DNA of 35,666 bases from an uncultured Oscillospiraceae bacterium (GTDB lineage Bacteria > Bacillota > Clostridia > Oscillospirales > Oscillospiraceae): positions 1-35,666 of the forward strand of contig CANQIO010000014.1 in assembly GCA_947624065.1 (NCBI GenBank). The letters are read 5' to 3'. The notes under the pieces are model-generated. The model saw only the letters and a program-made list of their open reading frames with translations, did no database searches and was not told the DNA's origin. Of the stretch, positions 1 to 7,209 are shown one piece after another (the stretch's first letter is position 1; each line of letters begins with the position of its first letter). A program made the translations under genes and the position numbers.

Positions 1-63
1 TCCGTGCCGGGCATTTTTTAAACGATTCAGACAAGGAACCAGAGTTGTCAGCCAAGGCAGTGT

Positions 64-285
64 TTATGATTTATCACCCTCGCCGCCCTCTCGCTTTCTT
101 GAGAATCCATCTATCAATACATATCGGTAATATAATCCTGCAGACGTCTTTCTAAGCGCTTTTTCGATACAATGATCTAATCGATCCGCACCGTGCATGA
201 GCGGATTATAGGCTGATTTGAATAAATATCTTGAAATAACGCCCGCCGGAACATAGAACAGCTGATAAAACGAATTTTCCATCAT
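64..285 (-). CDS. Small unrecognised ORF, possibly a gene remnant
   Basis: A 73-codon reading frame that I do not recognise. The product has aromatic and basic residues (FYQLFYVPAG near the start, YYRYVLIDGF near the end) and a charged Gly/Lys tail, with no signal peptide or clear membrane segment. The frame stays open upstream of the ATG as far as a stop at 355-357, adding about 23 plausible residues with no ATG, GTG or TTG, and the ATG has no convincing ribosome binding site. Base composition is clearly lower in GC than in the rest of the window. This fits the 3' remnant of a decayed or transferred gene, but a genuine small gene or a chance ORF cannot be excluded. Confidence 0.25.
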   Translation of the reverse strand: MMENSFYQLFYVPAGVISRYLFKSAYNPLMHGADRLDHCIEKALRKTSAGLYYRYVLIDGFSRKREGGEGDKS

Positions 286-426
286 AAAATCCGTAAACCT
301 ATTTGAAAGGATCTGGTCGAATTTACGATTTCGTTCGATAGGAATGATATCCGATCAGACGGCGGCTTTGTGATCAAGTGGCATTCCCGAGAAACGCCCC
401 GCCATCTCCAGGCCCTTGATTGGGGC

Positions 427-461
427 CCCCACGGGAGCCCAGCGTAGCGGGTCCCGCGGGG
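427..461 (-). repeat. GC-rich hairpin, 10-bp stem with a G-U pair on the minus strand
   Basis: The arms at 427-436 and 452-461 pair over 10 bp. The one imperfect position is an A-C mismatch on the plus strand but a G-U pair if transcribed from the minus strand, and the arms are extended inward by a CCC/GGG pairing. This suggests an RNA structure made in the divIC direction. It lies just beyond the larger hairpin at 470-530. It may be part of a composite terminator or of a dispersed palindromic repeat. Confidence 0.45.
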
Positions 462-469
462 AGAAGGAG

Positions 470-530
470 AAAGACCTCTGACCGATGGAGGAGCCCCGCT
501 CGCGGGGATCTGACATCTTCAGAGGTCTTT
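470..530 (-). terminator. Putative terminator after divIC
   Basis: A perfect 11-bp inverted repeat (AAAGACCTCTG at 470-480, CAGAGGTCTTT at 520-530) encloses a second small hairpin (CCCCG-CTCG-CGGGG). It starts only 5 bp after the divIC stop codon. On the minus strand the stem ends in TCTTTCTCC, a weak T-tract. The 39-base loop with an inner stem is larger than in a simple intrinsic terminator, so a structured repeat element is an alternative. Confidence 0.5.
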
Positions 531-535
531 CGACG

Positions 536-814
536 TTATTGTCCGCTGTCGTAGAAGATCTTCTCGTCCGGCAGGACCAGGCCCAGCTTATCCCGGGCGA
601 TGTCCTCGATGGTCTTGTCGTCGTAGCGGTTGTCGATGGCGTATTGCAGGGCGGCGTTTTCCTCCTGGATCTGCTCCACCTGATGGCGCAGCTCCGACTC
701 CATCTCCGTGGCCGCCGCCACTTTTGTCCGCATATTCATCAGGGCGATAACGGCGTAGGCGATCAGTCCCATCACCACGATCATTGTCAGCCAGCTTGCC
801 CGGCGCAGTTTCAC
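536..814 (-). CDS. divIC: DivIC/FtsB-type septum formation initiator
   Basis: Bitopic cell-division protein of the DivIC/FtsB family, which joins FtsL and DivIB/FtsQ in the divisome and helps control septal wall synthesis. The 92-residue product has a short basic N-terminus (MKLRR), one membrane segment at about residues 8-26, then an extracytoplasmic coiled coil (about 35-62, rich in Glu, Gln and Leu). The C-terminal stretch with IEDIARDKLGLV is characteristic of the family. The start is GTG at 812-814, supported by AAAGGAG nine bases upstream. The gene follows yabP and yabQ as in Bacillus subtilis. Its coding sequence lies entirely inside the 3' part of the open yabQ frame, which is unusual. 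Confidence 0.9.
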   Translation of the reverse strand: MKLRRASWLTMIVVMGLIAYAVIALMNMRTKVAAATEMESELRHQVEQIQEENAALQYAIDNRYDDKTIEDIARDKLGLVLPDEKIFYDSGQ

Positions 815-1274
815 GGCTTCTCGCTCCTTTCCGTTCCCGGCGGGTTTGTTTCCAATGTGTAACCATTATTGTAAACCATTTCCGGCCATTTGAAAAGAGT
901 TTTTTTGCCTGCGTGCGCAAAAAAACCGCCGCTTTCCGCACAGGGGCCGTCAAAATCGCCGCCATGCGGGCCGCATGGCCCCACAGCCGTCCCCACAGAG
1001 GCCGGGTCACCGGGCTCATGGCTCCCAGCCACAGGGCCAGCCCTCCCGCGCCGAACAGGGCCATATAGAGTCTGGGGCGGCCTTCACGGGCCGCCAGTCC
1101 CCCCACGAACAGCACTGCCACGGCCGCCAACGCGAACATGCCGTCCGCCGCCCAGGCGGGCAGGCGGGTTCTGTCCCGGGCCCCGCCCAGCAGGTCAAAG
1201 AGGAAACCCAGCCCAGCCCCCAGCAGGACGGACCATCCCGCCTGGAGCAACTGGTCCATCACCGGCAGCTCCAT
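588..1274 (-). CDS. yabQ: YabQ-type spore cortex biosynthesis membrane protein (frame runs into divIC)
   Basis: YabQ-family sporulation protein, a small membrane protein needed for cortex formation in Bacillus subtilis. The ATG follows the yabP stop directly (TAAATG). Residues 1-110 contain about four hydrophobic segments, with a GAGLGFLFDLLGG motif near residues 19-31 typical of YabQ. They are followed by a basic stretch (KAAVFLRTQAKKLF) and a tail rich in Arg and Lys. Up to about residue 153 the sequence looks like a normal YabQ. The remaining 75 residues are read out of frame across divIC and are rich in Gly, Arg and Asp. Either the protein really has a long overlapping tail or a stop/frame has been lost by indel or sequencing error. 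A parallel frame ends at 811-813, giving a GTGA overlap with divIC, which would fit a frameshift. Confidence 0.75.
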   Translation of the reverse strand: MELPVMDQLLQAGWSVLLGAGLGFLFDLLGGARDRTRLPAWAADGMFALAAVAVLFVGGLAAREGRPRLYMALFGAGGLALWLGAMSPVTRPLWGRLWGHAARMAAILTAPVRKAAVFLRTQAKKLFSNGRKWFTIMVTHWKQTRRERKGARSRETAPGKLADNDRGDGTDRLRRYRPDEYADKSGGGHGDGVGAAPSGGADPGGKRRPAIRHRQPLRRQDHRGHRPG

Positions 1275-1559
1275 TTACCGGAACAGCCGGGCCAAAAAGC
1301 CCGTCCGGGGACCGGTCTCGGCATAGTCCAGGCTGCTCACCTGGCCGGAGATGTGCAGCTCCCCGCTGGCCTTCTCCAGCTTATCCACCTTCAGGCTCTC
1401 GCCCCGCACATACAGCACCCCGCGGGCGGTGCGCACGGCCACCTCCCCCTCGTCGAAGCTCTCCACCTCTTCCACGCCGGTCATCCACAGCTCCCGGCAG
1501 TCCTCCATGGTCAGCTTGTGGGGCGGCAGGCTCCTGCCATTGTTTTCCTCATAGCCCAT
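1275..1559 (-). CDS. yabP: YabP-family sporulation protein
   Basis: YabP is a small soluble protein made in the mother cell and required for normal spore cortex formation. The product is 94 residues from the ATG at 1557-1559. That start has GGGAGGG seven bases upstream, so it is preferred over the ATG at 1574, which lies inside the ribosome-binding region. The sequence shows the family pattern of a beta-rich YabP/YqfC domain: HKLTMEDCREL, GVEEVESFDEGEV, then RGVLYVRGESLKVDKLE and a SGELHISGQV strand near the end. It is followed without a gap by yabQ and then divIC, the B. subtilis order. The usual upstream S4-domain gene (yabO) is not adjacent; metG is there instead. A SigE-like promoter precedes it. 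Confidence 0.92.
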   Translation of the reverse strand: MGYEENNGRSLPPHKLTMEDCRELWMTGVEEVESFDEGEVAVRTARGVLYVRGESLKVDKLEKASGELHISGQVSSLDYAETGPRTGFLARLFR

Positions 1560-1587
1560 AAAGAACCCTCCCATACTCTTTGCTACA

Positions 1588-1616
1588 AGAATATGGGAGG
1601 GTCGGTCACATTATGC
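1588..1616 (-). promoter_or_regulatory. SigE-like sporulation promoter upstream of yabP
   Basis: On the minus strand a GCATAAT element (1610-1616) and a CATATTCT element (1588-1595) are separated by 14 bases. This resembles mother-cell SigE promoters (-35 near ATA, -10 CATACA-type) and lies about 30 bases before the yabP start. Known biology: yabP and yabQ are SigE-dependent in B. subtilis. The match is by eye and is not perfect in the -10 element. Confidence 0.55.
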
Positions 1617-1654
1617 CAGCCTCGCGGAGCGCGCGCCCGCGGGCCGCGCCGATG

Positions 1655-3634
1655 TCAGCACATCTTCGCGCCGGCGGGGATGGCGTCGTCCACCATGAGA
1701 AGGTTCAGCTTCTCCTCCCCGTGCTCCTTGTGCACGGCGGAGATGAGCATGCCGTTGGAGGCCAGGCCCATCATCTTCCGGGGCGGCAGGTTCACGATGG
1801 CCACCAAAGTCTTGCCGACGAGCTGCTCCGGCTCATACCACTTGGCGATGCCGGAGAGGATCTGCCGGTCGGTGCCGGTGCCGTCGTCCAGGGTGAAGCA
1901 CAAAAGCTTGTCGCTCTTTTTCACATGGGTGCAGGCCTTCACCTTCACCGCCCGGAAATCGCTCTTGCAGAAGGTCTCGAAATCCACATACTCCGCCGCC
2001 TGGGGCTCCAGCTCCATGGCGGGCAGCGCCGCCTTTTTCGCCGCCTCCGCCGCGGCGTCCAACTCTTTGATGGCCTCGTCCATGTCGATGCGGGGGAACA
2101 GGTTCTCGCCCTTCTGGGGGGCGGCGGTGTCGGCCAGGGAGCCCCAGACAGCCGCGCTGTCCCAGGTCCGGATGGCCTCGGGCGCGCCGATCTGGGCGAA
2201 GAGCTTGCCCATGCTGTCCGGCATGAAGGGCGTCAGCAGCACGCCGCAGATGCGGGTGGTCTCCAAAAGGTTATAGAGCACGTGGGCCAGCCGGGCGCCG
2301 TTGGCGGCCATATCCTTGGCCAGGGCCCAGGGGGCGGTCTCGTCGATATACTTGTTGGCCCGCTGGATGACCTTGAAGACCTCCTCCAGGGCGTTCTGGA
2401 ACTGGAAGCGCTCCATCTGGGCCTCATAGCGGTCCCGGAGAGAGGATGCCCGCTCCTTCAGCTCGATATCGGCGGCGATGGGCTCCGCCCAGGTCCCGCA
2501 GCCGGCGGGCAGCGCGCCGCCGAAGTATTTGCCCACCATGGCGGTGGTGCGGGATACCAGGTTGCCCAGGTCGTTGGCCAGGTCGGTATTGATGGTCTGG
2601 ATCAGCAGTTCGTTGGTGAAGTTGCCGTCGGAGCCGAAGGGGAAGGTGCGCAGCATGAAGAACCGCAGCGCGTCCACGCCGAATCTCTCCGCCAGGATAT
2701 AGGGGTCCACCACGTTGCCCCGGCTCTTGCTCATCTTCTCCCCGCCGAAGTTCAGCCAGCCGTGGCCGTAGACCTTCTTGGGCAGGGGCAGGCCCATGCT
2801 CATGAGCATGGCCGGCCAGATGATGGAGTGGAAGCGGACGATCTCCTTGCCCACGAAGTGCACGTCGGCGGGCCAGAACTTGTCCAGATCGTGGTGGGCG
2901 TCGTTCTCCAGGCCCAGAGCGGTCATGTAGTTGAACAGCGCGTCCACCCACACATAGACCACATGGCCGGGATCGAAGTCCACGGGGATGCCCCAGGTGA
3001 AGCTGGTGCGGGAGACGCACAGATCCTCCAGACCGGGCTTGATGAAGTTGTTGACCATCTCGTTGACACGGCTGCGGGGCTCCAGGAAATCGGTGTTCTC
3101 CAGGAGGTCCTGCACCCGGCCGGCATATTTGCTCAGGCGGAAGAAATAGGCTTCCTCCTCCGCGTCCACCACGTCCCGGCCGCAGTCGGGGCACTTGCCG
3201 TCCTTGAGCTGGCTCTCGGTCCAGAAGCTCTCGCAGGGCTTGCAGTACTTGCCCTTATAGGTCCCCTTATAGATGTCGCCGTTGTCGTGCATCTTCTTAA
3301 AGACGCGCTGGATGGCGGTCACATGGTAATCGTCGGTGGTGCGGATGAATCGGTCATAGGAGATGTTCATCAGCTTCCACAGGTCCTTGACGCCCCGGGG
3401 CCCCTCCACGATGTTGTCCACGAACTGCTTGGGGGTGACGCCGGCCTCCTTGGCCTTGTCCTCGATCTTCATGCCGTGCTCGTCCGTGCCGGTGAGGAAC
3501 ATCACGTCATAGCCGCAAAGGCGCTTATACCGGGCCATGGCGTCGGTGGCCACGGTGCAGTAGGCATGGCCGATGTGCAGCCGGTCGGACGGATAATAGA
3601 TGGGCGTAGTGATGTAAAATTTCCCGTTACTCAA
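1655..3634 (-). CDS. metG: Methionyl-tRNA synthetase
   Basis: Class I aminoacyl-tRNA synthetase that charges tRNA-Met in the cytoplasm. In the 659-residue product the HIGH signature is at residues 20-23 (RLHIGHAYC) and KMSKS at 300-304 (GGEKMSKSRGN). A zinc knuckle has cysteines at 131, 134, 148 and 151 (CKPC and CPDC). The anticodon-binding helical domain follows. The last hundred residues form an EMAP/Trbp111-type tRNA-binding domain (about 555-659, with DFRAVKVKACTHVKKSDKLL), as in B. subtilis-type MetG. The start is TTG at 3632-3634 with GGAGG nine bases upstream. An ATG further in would remove part of the Rossmann strand before HIGH. The gene is 27 bp downstream of the VanW gene on the same strand and probably cotranscribed. 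Confidence 0.97.
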   Translation of the reverse strand: MSNGKFYITTPIYYPSDRLHIGHAYCTVATDAMARYKRLCGYDVMFLTGTDEHGMKIEDKAKEAGVTPKQFVDNIVEGPRGVKDLWKLMNISYDRFIRTTDDYHVTAIQRVFKKMHDNGDIYKGTYKGKYCKPCESFWTESQLKDGKCPDCGRDVVDAEEEAYFFRLSKYAGRVQDLLENTDFLEPRSRVNEMVNNFIKPGLEDLCVSRTSFTWGIPVDFDPGHVVYVWVDALFNYMTALGLENDAHHDLDKFWPADVHFVGKEIVRFHSIIWPAMLMSMGLPLPKKVYGHGWLNFGGEKMSKSRGNVVDPYILAERFGVDALRFFMLRTFPFGSDGNFTNELLIQTINTDLANDLGNLVSRTTAMVGKYFGGALPAGCGTWAEPIAADIELKERASSLRDRYEAQMERFQFQNALEEVFKVIQRANKYIDETAPWALAKDMAANGARLAHVLYNLLETTRICGVLLTPFMPDSMGKLFAQIGAPEAIRTWDSAAVWGSLADTAAPQKGENLFPRIDMDEAIKELDAAAEAAKKAALPAMELEPQAAEYVDFETFCKSDFRAVKVKACTHVKKSDKLLCFTLDDGTGTDRQILSGIAKWYEPEQLVGKTLVAIVNLPPRKMMGLASNGMLISAVHKEHGEEKLNLLMVDDAIPAGAKMC

Positions 3635-3661
3635 AGTCGGTATCCTCCGTTCATCGAATGG

Positions 3662-5947
3662 TCAGTATGATCCGCCGTCCCCTTCCGGCGCGGCGGGGGC
3701 ATCGGGTACAGTCTCGGCGGGCGGGGCCTCCGGCGCGGGCACCTCGGCGGGCGGCTGCTCCGGCTGGGGCTCAACGGGCGTCTCCGTCTGGACCGGCGGG
3801 GGCTCTGGCGTAATGGGCGCGGTCGGCTCCGGCGTGGTCACCTCGACCGGCGGCTGCTCAGCGGGCGGCTGCTCGACCGGCGGCGCGGGAGGTTCGGTGG
3901 GTGCGGCCGTAGGCGCCGCGGTGGCGGTGACGGCCTCCGCCTTGTGGTAGCGGCTGGAGGCCTCCTTCACGGAGCTGATCAGGGCGCCGTTCTTGTCATA
4001 CACGTTCCGATAGGTCTGGGCGTAATAGAACTGGGAGTCCTCCCAGGTGTCGGAGGTGATCTTCACATAGCTGCCGTCCGTGTCGGTGCCCAGGATGCGC
4101 ACGGTCAGATAGCCGTTGGAGACCCACGCCTCGAGCTTGATGGGGAAGTCCCGGTTGTTGCGGAAGGTGAAGTCCGGGCCGCCCCAGCTGACGGTGGCGT
4201 CCATGCCCAGAGGCAGGTAGTTGACGGTGAAATAGTGGTCGTAGCGCACCAGGATCTCCAGGTTGGCGTACAGCGTGCAGTAGTACAGCGTGGAGCTGCC
4301 CTGGCAGATGCCGCCGCCGATGGCGGTGGTATGCTGGCCGTTCTCATAGGCGCCGGCGGACTGATAGCCCTTGGCGGTGGTCCGCTCGCCCAGGCATGTA
4401 TTGTAGTCGAACTTCTCCCCCGGCTGGATGACCGTGCCGTTCATGGCCTTGGCGGCCAGGGTTATGTTGTTGATGCGGGCGTAGCTGGACCCGGCCAGGG
4501 TAGTGCTCTTCTCGGCCAGCACGTCGGAGAACAGCTCGCCGCTGAGCTGGTCGGCGGTGATCTCCGGCTCCTCCCGGATCAGGGGGATGGTGACGGTCTC
4601 GCCCTCTGCCGTCTGCTCCCAGAGACGCCTGGCCTCGTCCATGTCAAAACGGAGGCCCTGGACGGCCTGGGTGACGCCGCCGGTGACCGGATCGTAGGCC
4701 GCGTTCACCGGCTCCACGTACACCTCGTCATACAGCTGCCGCAGCAGCGCCCCGATGTCCACCGAACCGGTCTGGCCCGGCTGCGTCTGGGAGGAAAGGT
4801 CCGGCACCTCGTAGCTGATGGGATCGTACTTCTCCTGTTCGAATGCCTCCAGGATCACGGCGCACACATCCGCCGCGTCCACCCGGGTCAGGCCGCTGTT
4901 TTTCACGATGGTGATCGCGTCCTCGCCGACGTTCACCTCCGTGGTGCCCAGGCTCTCGTTGACCCGCTGGACCACAGGCGCCACCAGCTCATTGAGGAAT
5001 TGGGTATCCGGCTCGCTGGTCTGGTCCATTTCCGCCTTCAGGTCCACCGGCTGCTTCTGGCAGGCGCGGTAGGTCTGCCAGTTGGAAAGCATGCTGCCGC
5101 CGCGGCCATAGCTGTAGGCCAGCTGGGCAAAGCCCGTGCCGTCCAGGGGCTTCAGCCCCAGGTCCTGGGCCGTGACGGTGACCGCGTCTCCCGTAGGAAA
5201 GTTTACCGTCACTGAGGCGTTTTCATACCGGTCGGCGGGATCGCCCAGGGCCTGGGCGGCCTCCTCCACCGTCATGCCCCCCACGGTCACGCCGTTGACG
5301 GACACGTTGGGATAGATGGTGGTCAGCTTGGCCACTCTGCCCGCCAGGGAGACGCACACCGCCAGAGACGCCACCAGCACCATCAGCGCCGCCGCCACAG
5401 GGATCAGCCAGCGCAGGATGCTGCCGCGGCGGCGGGGCGGCTCTTCCCACCGCGCGTCCCACTGGGGCGGCGCGGGCGGCTCCCGGCGCGGGGGCTGGGG
5501 GGAATACTGGGGCTGCGCCGGCCGGCGGATCTCCCGGGGCTGCTCCCGCTCCTGTTCAAAGGCCGGTCCCGGCCGCCGGGCGGTGCTCTGGGGATGGGGG
5601 ATGTCGTCGGGCAGGATCGCCGTGGTCTGGGGCCGCACGGGCGGCTCCTCCGGCGCGGGGATCTCCGCCGCCCGGGCAAAGGCGGGCTCCGCGAACGGGG
5701 CCTCCGCCGGCTCTGGCTCCTTTTCCGGCTCCGGTCCCTTGGCCGCCTCCAGTGTCTCCGCTCCTGTTTCCGGCGCCGAGGCCCCGGCCGCCGGGGTACT
5801 CTCCCCGCTCACGGCCGCCGCGGACGGCCGCTTCGCCTCCGCGGCAGGGGCGGCCACATCTGCCGCGCCCTCTTCCGCCAGCACGTTCATGGCCTGGCTC
5901 TCTTTCTCCAGCCAGTCCTCGAAATCCAGATCGTTCAGAGTCGTCAT
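3662..5947 (-). CDS. VanW-domain membrane-anchored wall-associated protein
   Basis: Membrane-anchored extracytoplasmic protein of the VanW/YoaR type, whose exact reaction is not established. The 761-residue product starts with a cytoplasmic region of about 175 residues rich in Ala, Pro and Glu. A basic patch (PPRRRG) and one membrane segment at about 178-202 come next. Then come two repeats of a peptidoglycan-binding-4-type domain (NVSVNGVTVGGMTVEEA near 214-230), and a VanW domain (about 490-620) with GEKFDYNTCLGERT, the glycine-rich GGGICQGSSTLY and RYDHYFTVNYLP. The last 80 residues are a Pro/Thr/Glu tail that may span or bind the wall. The start has GGAGG upstream. It is 23 bp after hemW. 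VanW was named from vancomycin-resistance clusters, but no resistance genes are present, so a housekeeping wall role is more likely. Confidence 0.9.
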   Translation of the reverse strand: MTTLNDLDFEDWLEKESQAMNVLAEEGAADVAAPAAEAKRPSAAAVSGESTPAAGASAPETGAETLEAAKGPEPEKEPEPAEAPFAEPAFARAAEIPAPEEPPVRPQTTAILPDDIPHPQSTARRPGPAFEQEREQPREIRRPAQPQYSPQPPRREPPAPPQWDARWEEPPRRRGSILRWLIPVAAALMVLVASLAVCVSLAGRVAKLTTIYPNVSVNGVTVGGMTVEEAAQALGDPADRYENASVTVNFPTGDAVTVTAQDLGLKPLDGTGFAQLAYSYGRGGSMLSNWQTYRACQKQPVDLKAEMDQTSEPDTQFLNELVAPVVQRVNESLGTTEVNVGEDAITIVKNSGLTRVDAADVCAVILEAFEQEKYDPISYEVPDLSSQTQPGQTGSVDIGALLRQLYDEVYVEPVNAAYDPVTGGVTQAVQGLRFDMDEARRLWEQTAEGETVTIPLIREEPEITADQLSGELFSDVLAEKSTTLAGSSYARINNITLAAKAMNGTVIQPGEKFDYNTCLGERTTAKGYQSAGAYENGQHTTAIGGGICQGSSTLYYCTLYANLEILVRYDHYFTVNYLPLGMDATVSWGGPDFTFRNNRDFPIKLEAWVSNGYLTVRILGTDTDGSYVKITSDTWEDSQFYYAQTYRNVYDKNGALISSVKEASSRYHKAEAVTATAAPTAAPTEPPAPPVEQPPAEQPPVEVTTPEPTAPITPEPPPVQTETPVEPQPEQPPAEVPAPEAPPAETVPDAPAAPEGDGGSY

Positions 5948-5970
5948 CGCTTTCTTGACCTCCTCTCAGA

Positions 5971-7203
5971 TCAGATGCGCAGTTCTCCCGCGCCAGTGAG
6001 CTCTCCCACGCCCACGTCCATGTTTTCCTCGATCCAGGGGTTGCCGCTGATGCGGTATTCCGCCTGGGCCTCCCAGAGGGAGCTGATGAGGATATTGCTG
6101 AGCAAAAACCCCTGGGGCGTGAAGCACCATCGGCCGTCGAACTTTTTCGTCCAGCCGTCTTTCTCATATTCCTGCAGCAGCGCCTCGATGGGGGCGAAGT
6201 CGCTGCGGTATACCCTGTGATATTCCTCCGCGGAGATGCCCCGGCTGCGGCGCATGCCCAGCATCAGGTACTCCGAGGCCCGGTCCAGCTCGTCCAGCTG
6301 CTCATACTCGTCCAGGATGTCGCCCCCCTGGACGACGCCCCGGATGTAGGCGTCCAGATCCCGCACGAAGCTGTAGCGGGTGTTGCCGATGCAGGAGTGG
6401 GCGCCGGGGCCGAAGCCCAGATAGTCGTCCATGTCCCAGTATTTCATATTGTGCCGGGACGCCTTGCCCCGGCGGGCGAAGTTGGACACCTCGTACTGCT
6501 GGTAGCCATAGTGGGTCAGGGTCTCCACGGTGTAGAGGTACATGTCCGCCTGGTCGTCGTCGGAGGGGACGACGGGGCTGTCCTTATAGGAGGCGTACAT
6601 GGGCGTGCCCTCCTCCAGCTTCAGCCCGTAGCAGCTCAGGTGGTCCGGCTCCAGATCCAGCACCTTGGCCAGGGTCTCGGCCCAATCGCCCTTGGTCTGG
6701 TTGGGCAGGCCGTAGATCAGGTCGATGCTCAGATTGTCGAACCCGGCCCCCCGGATGAGCTTCACCGCCTTTTTCGCCTGGGTGAAGTTGTGGCGCCGGC
6801 CGATGATCTTCAAAAGATCGTCGCTGGCCGACTGGACTCCCAGGGAGATGCGGTTGACGCCCTCCTTCCGCAGCAGGTGCAGATCACGGCTCTTGACGCT
6901 GTCCGGGTTGCACTCCACGGTGACCTCGGCGCTTTTGAGCACCTTTGCGGACCGCTTGAGGGCGTTGAACAGCTCTGTCAGCCGCTTGGCCCCGTAATAG
7001 CTGGGGGTGCCGCCGCCAAAATAGACCGTGTCGATATAATAGGGGGCCATGGTGTTCTCGGCCTCCTTGATGTGCCGCAGCAGGGCGTCCTGATACTTGC
7101 CCATGCTCTTGTCGCAGTGGGCCAGGGAATAGAAATCGCAGTAGCCGCACTTGGAGGCGCAGAAAGGTATGTGGATATATACTCCCAGGTGCTTATCTTC
7201 CAT
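5971..7203 (-). CDS. hemW: HemW-type radical SAM heme chaperone
   Basis: Radical SAM protein of the HemW group, which resembles oxygen-independent coproporphyrinogen oxidase HemN but acts as a heme-handling chaperone in characterised members. The 4Fe-4S binding motif CX3CX2C is at residues 15-22 (PFCASKCGYCDF). It lacks the extra CGC-type cysteine that marks true HemN. A GGGTPS motif follows for SAM binding, then ECNPDS and GVQSASDD, typical of the radical SAM barrel. The HemW C-terminal domain completes the 410 residues, near the usual length. It begins 7 bp after the AAA ATPase stop with only a weak ribosome binding site, so translation is probably coupled. No heme biosynthesis genes are nearby. 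Confidence 0.93.
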   Translation of the reverse strand: MEDKHLGVYIHIPFCASKCGYCDFYSLAHCDKSMGKYQDALLRHIKEAENTMAPYYIDTVYFGGGTPSYYGAKRLTELFNALKRSAKVLKSAEVTVECNPDSVKSRDLHLLRKEGVNRISLGVQSASDDLLKIIGRRHNFTQAKKAVKLIRGAGFDNLSIDLIYGLPNQTKGDWAETLAKVLDLEPDHLSCYGLKLEEGTPMYASYKDSPVVPSDDDQADMYLYTVETLTHYGYQQYEVSNFARRGKASRHNMKYWDMDDYLGFGPGAHSCIGNTRYSFVRDLDAYIRGVVQGGDILDEYEQLDELDRASEYLMLGMRRSRGISAEEYHRVYRSDFAPIEALLQEYEKDGWTKKFDGRWCFTPQGFLLSNILISSLWEAQAEYRISGNPWIEENMDVGVGELTGAGELRI

Positions 7204-7209
7204 AGACGT

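Noticed and set aside
470-530. T-box, tRNA or riboswitch
   Set aside because: I looked for a T-box antiterminator, a tRNA cloverleaf and known aptamer motifs in this structured block and found none.
1580-3670. Long plus-strand ORF of 696 codons opposite metG
   Set aside because: It is an antisense shadow of metG, a product of high GC and codon bias; composition is Gly/His/Val/Leu-rich with no domains, while metG has all catalytic motifs.
3662-5947. Vancomycin resistance cluster
   Set aside because: Only a VanW domain is present; no vanA-type ligase, vanH or vanX, and the domain is common in Clostridia wall proteins.
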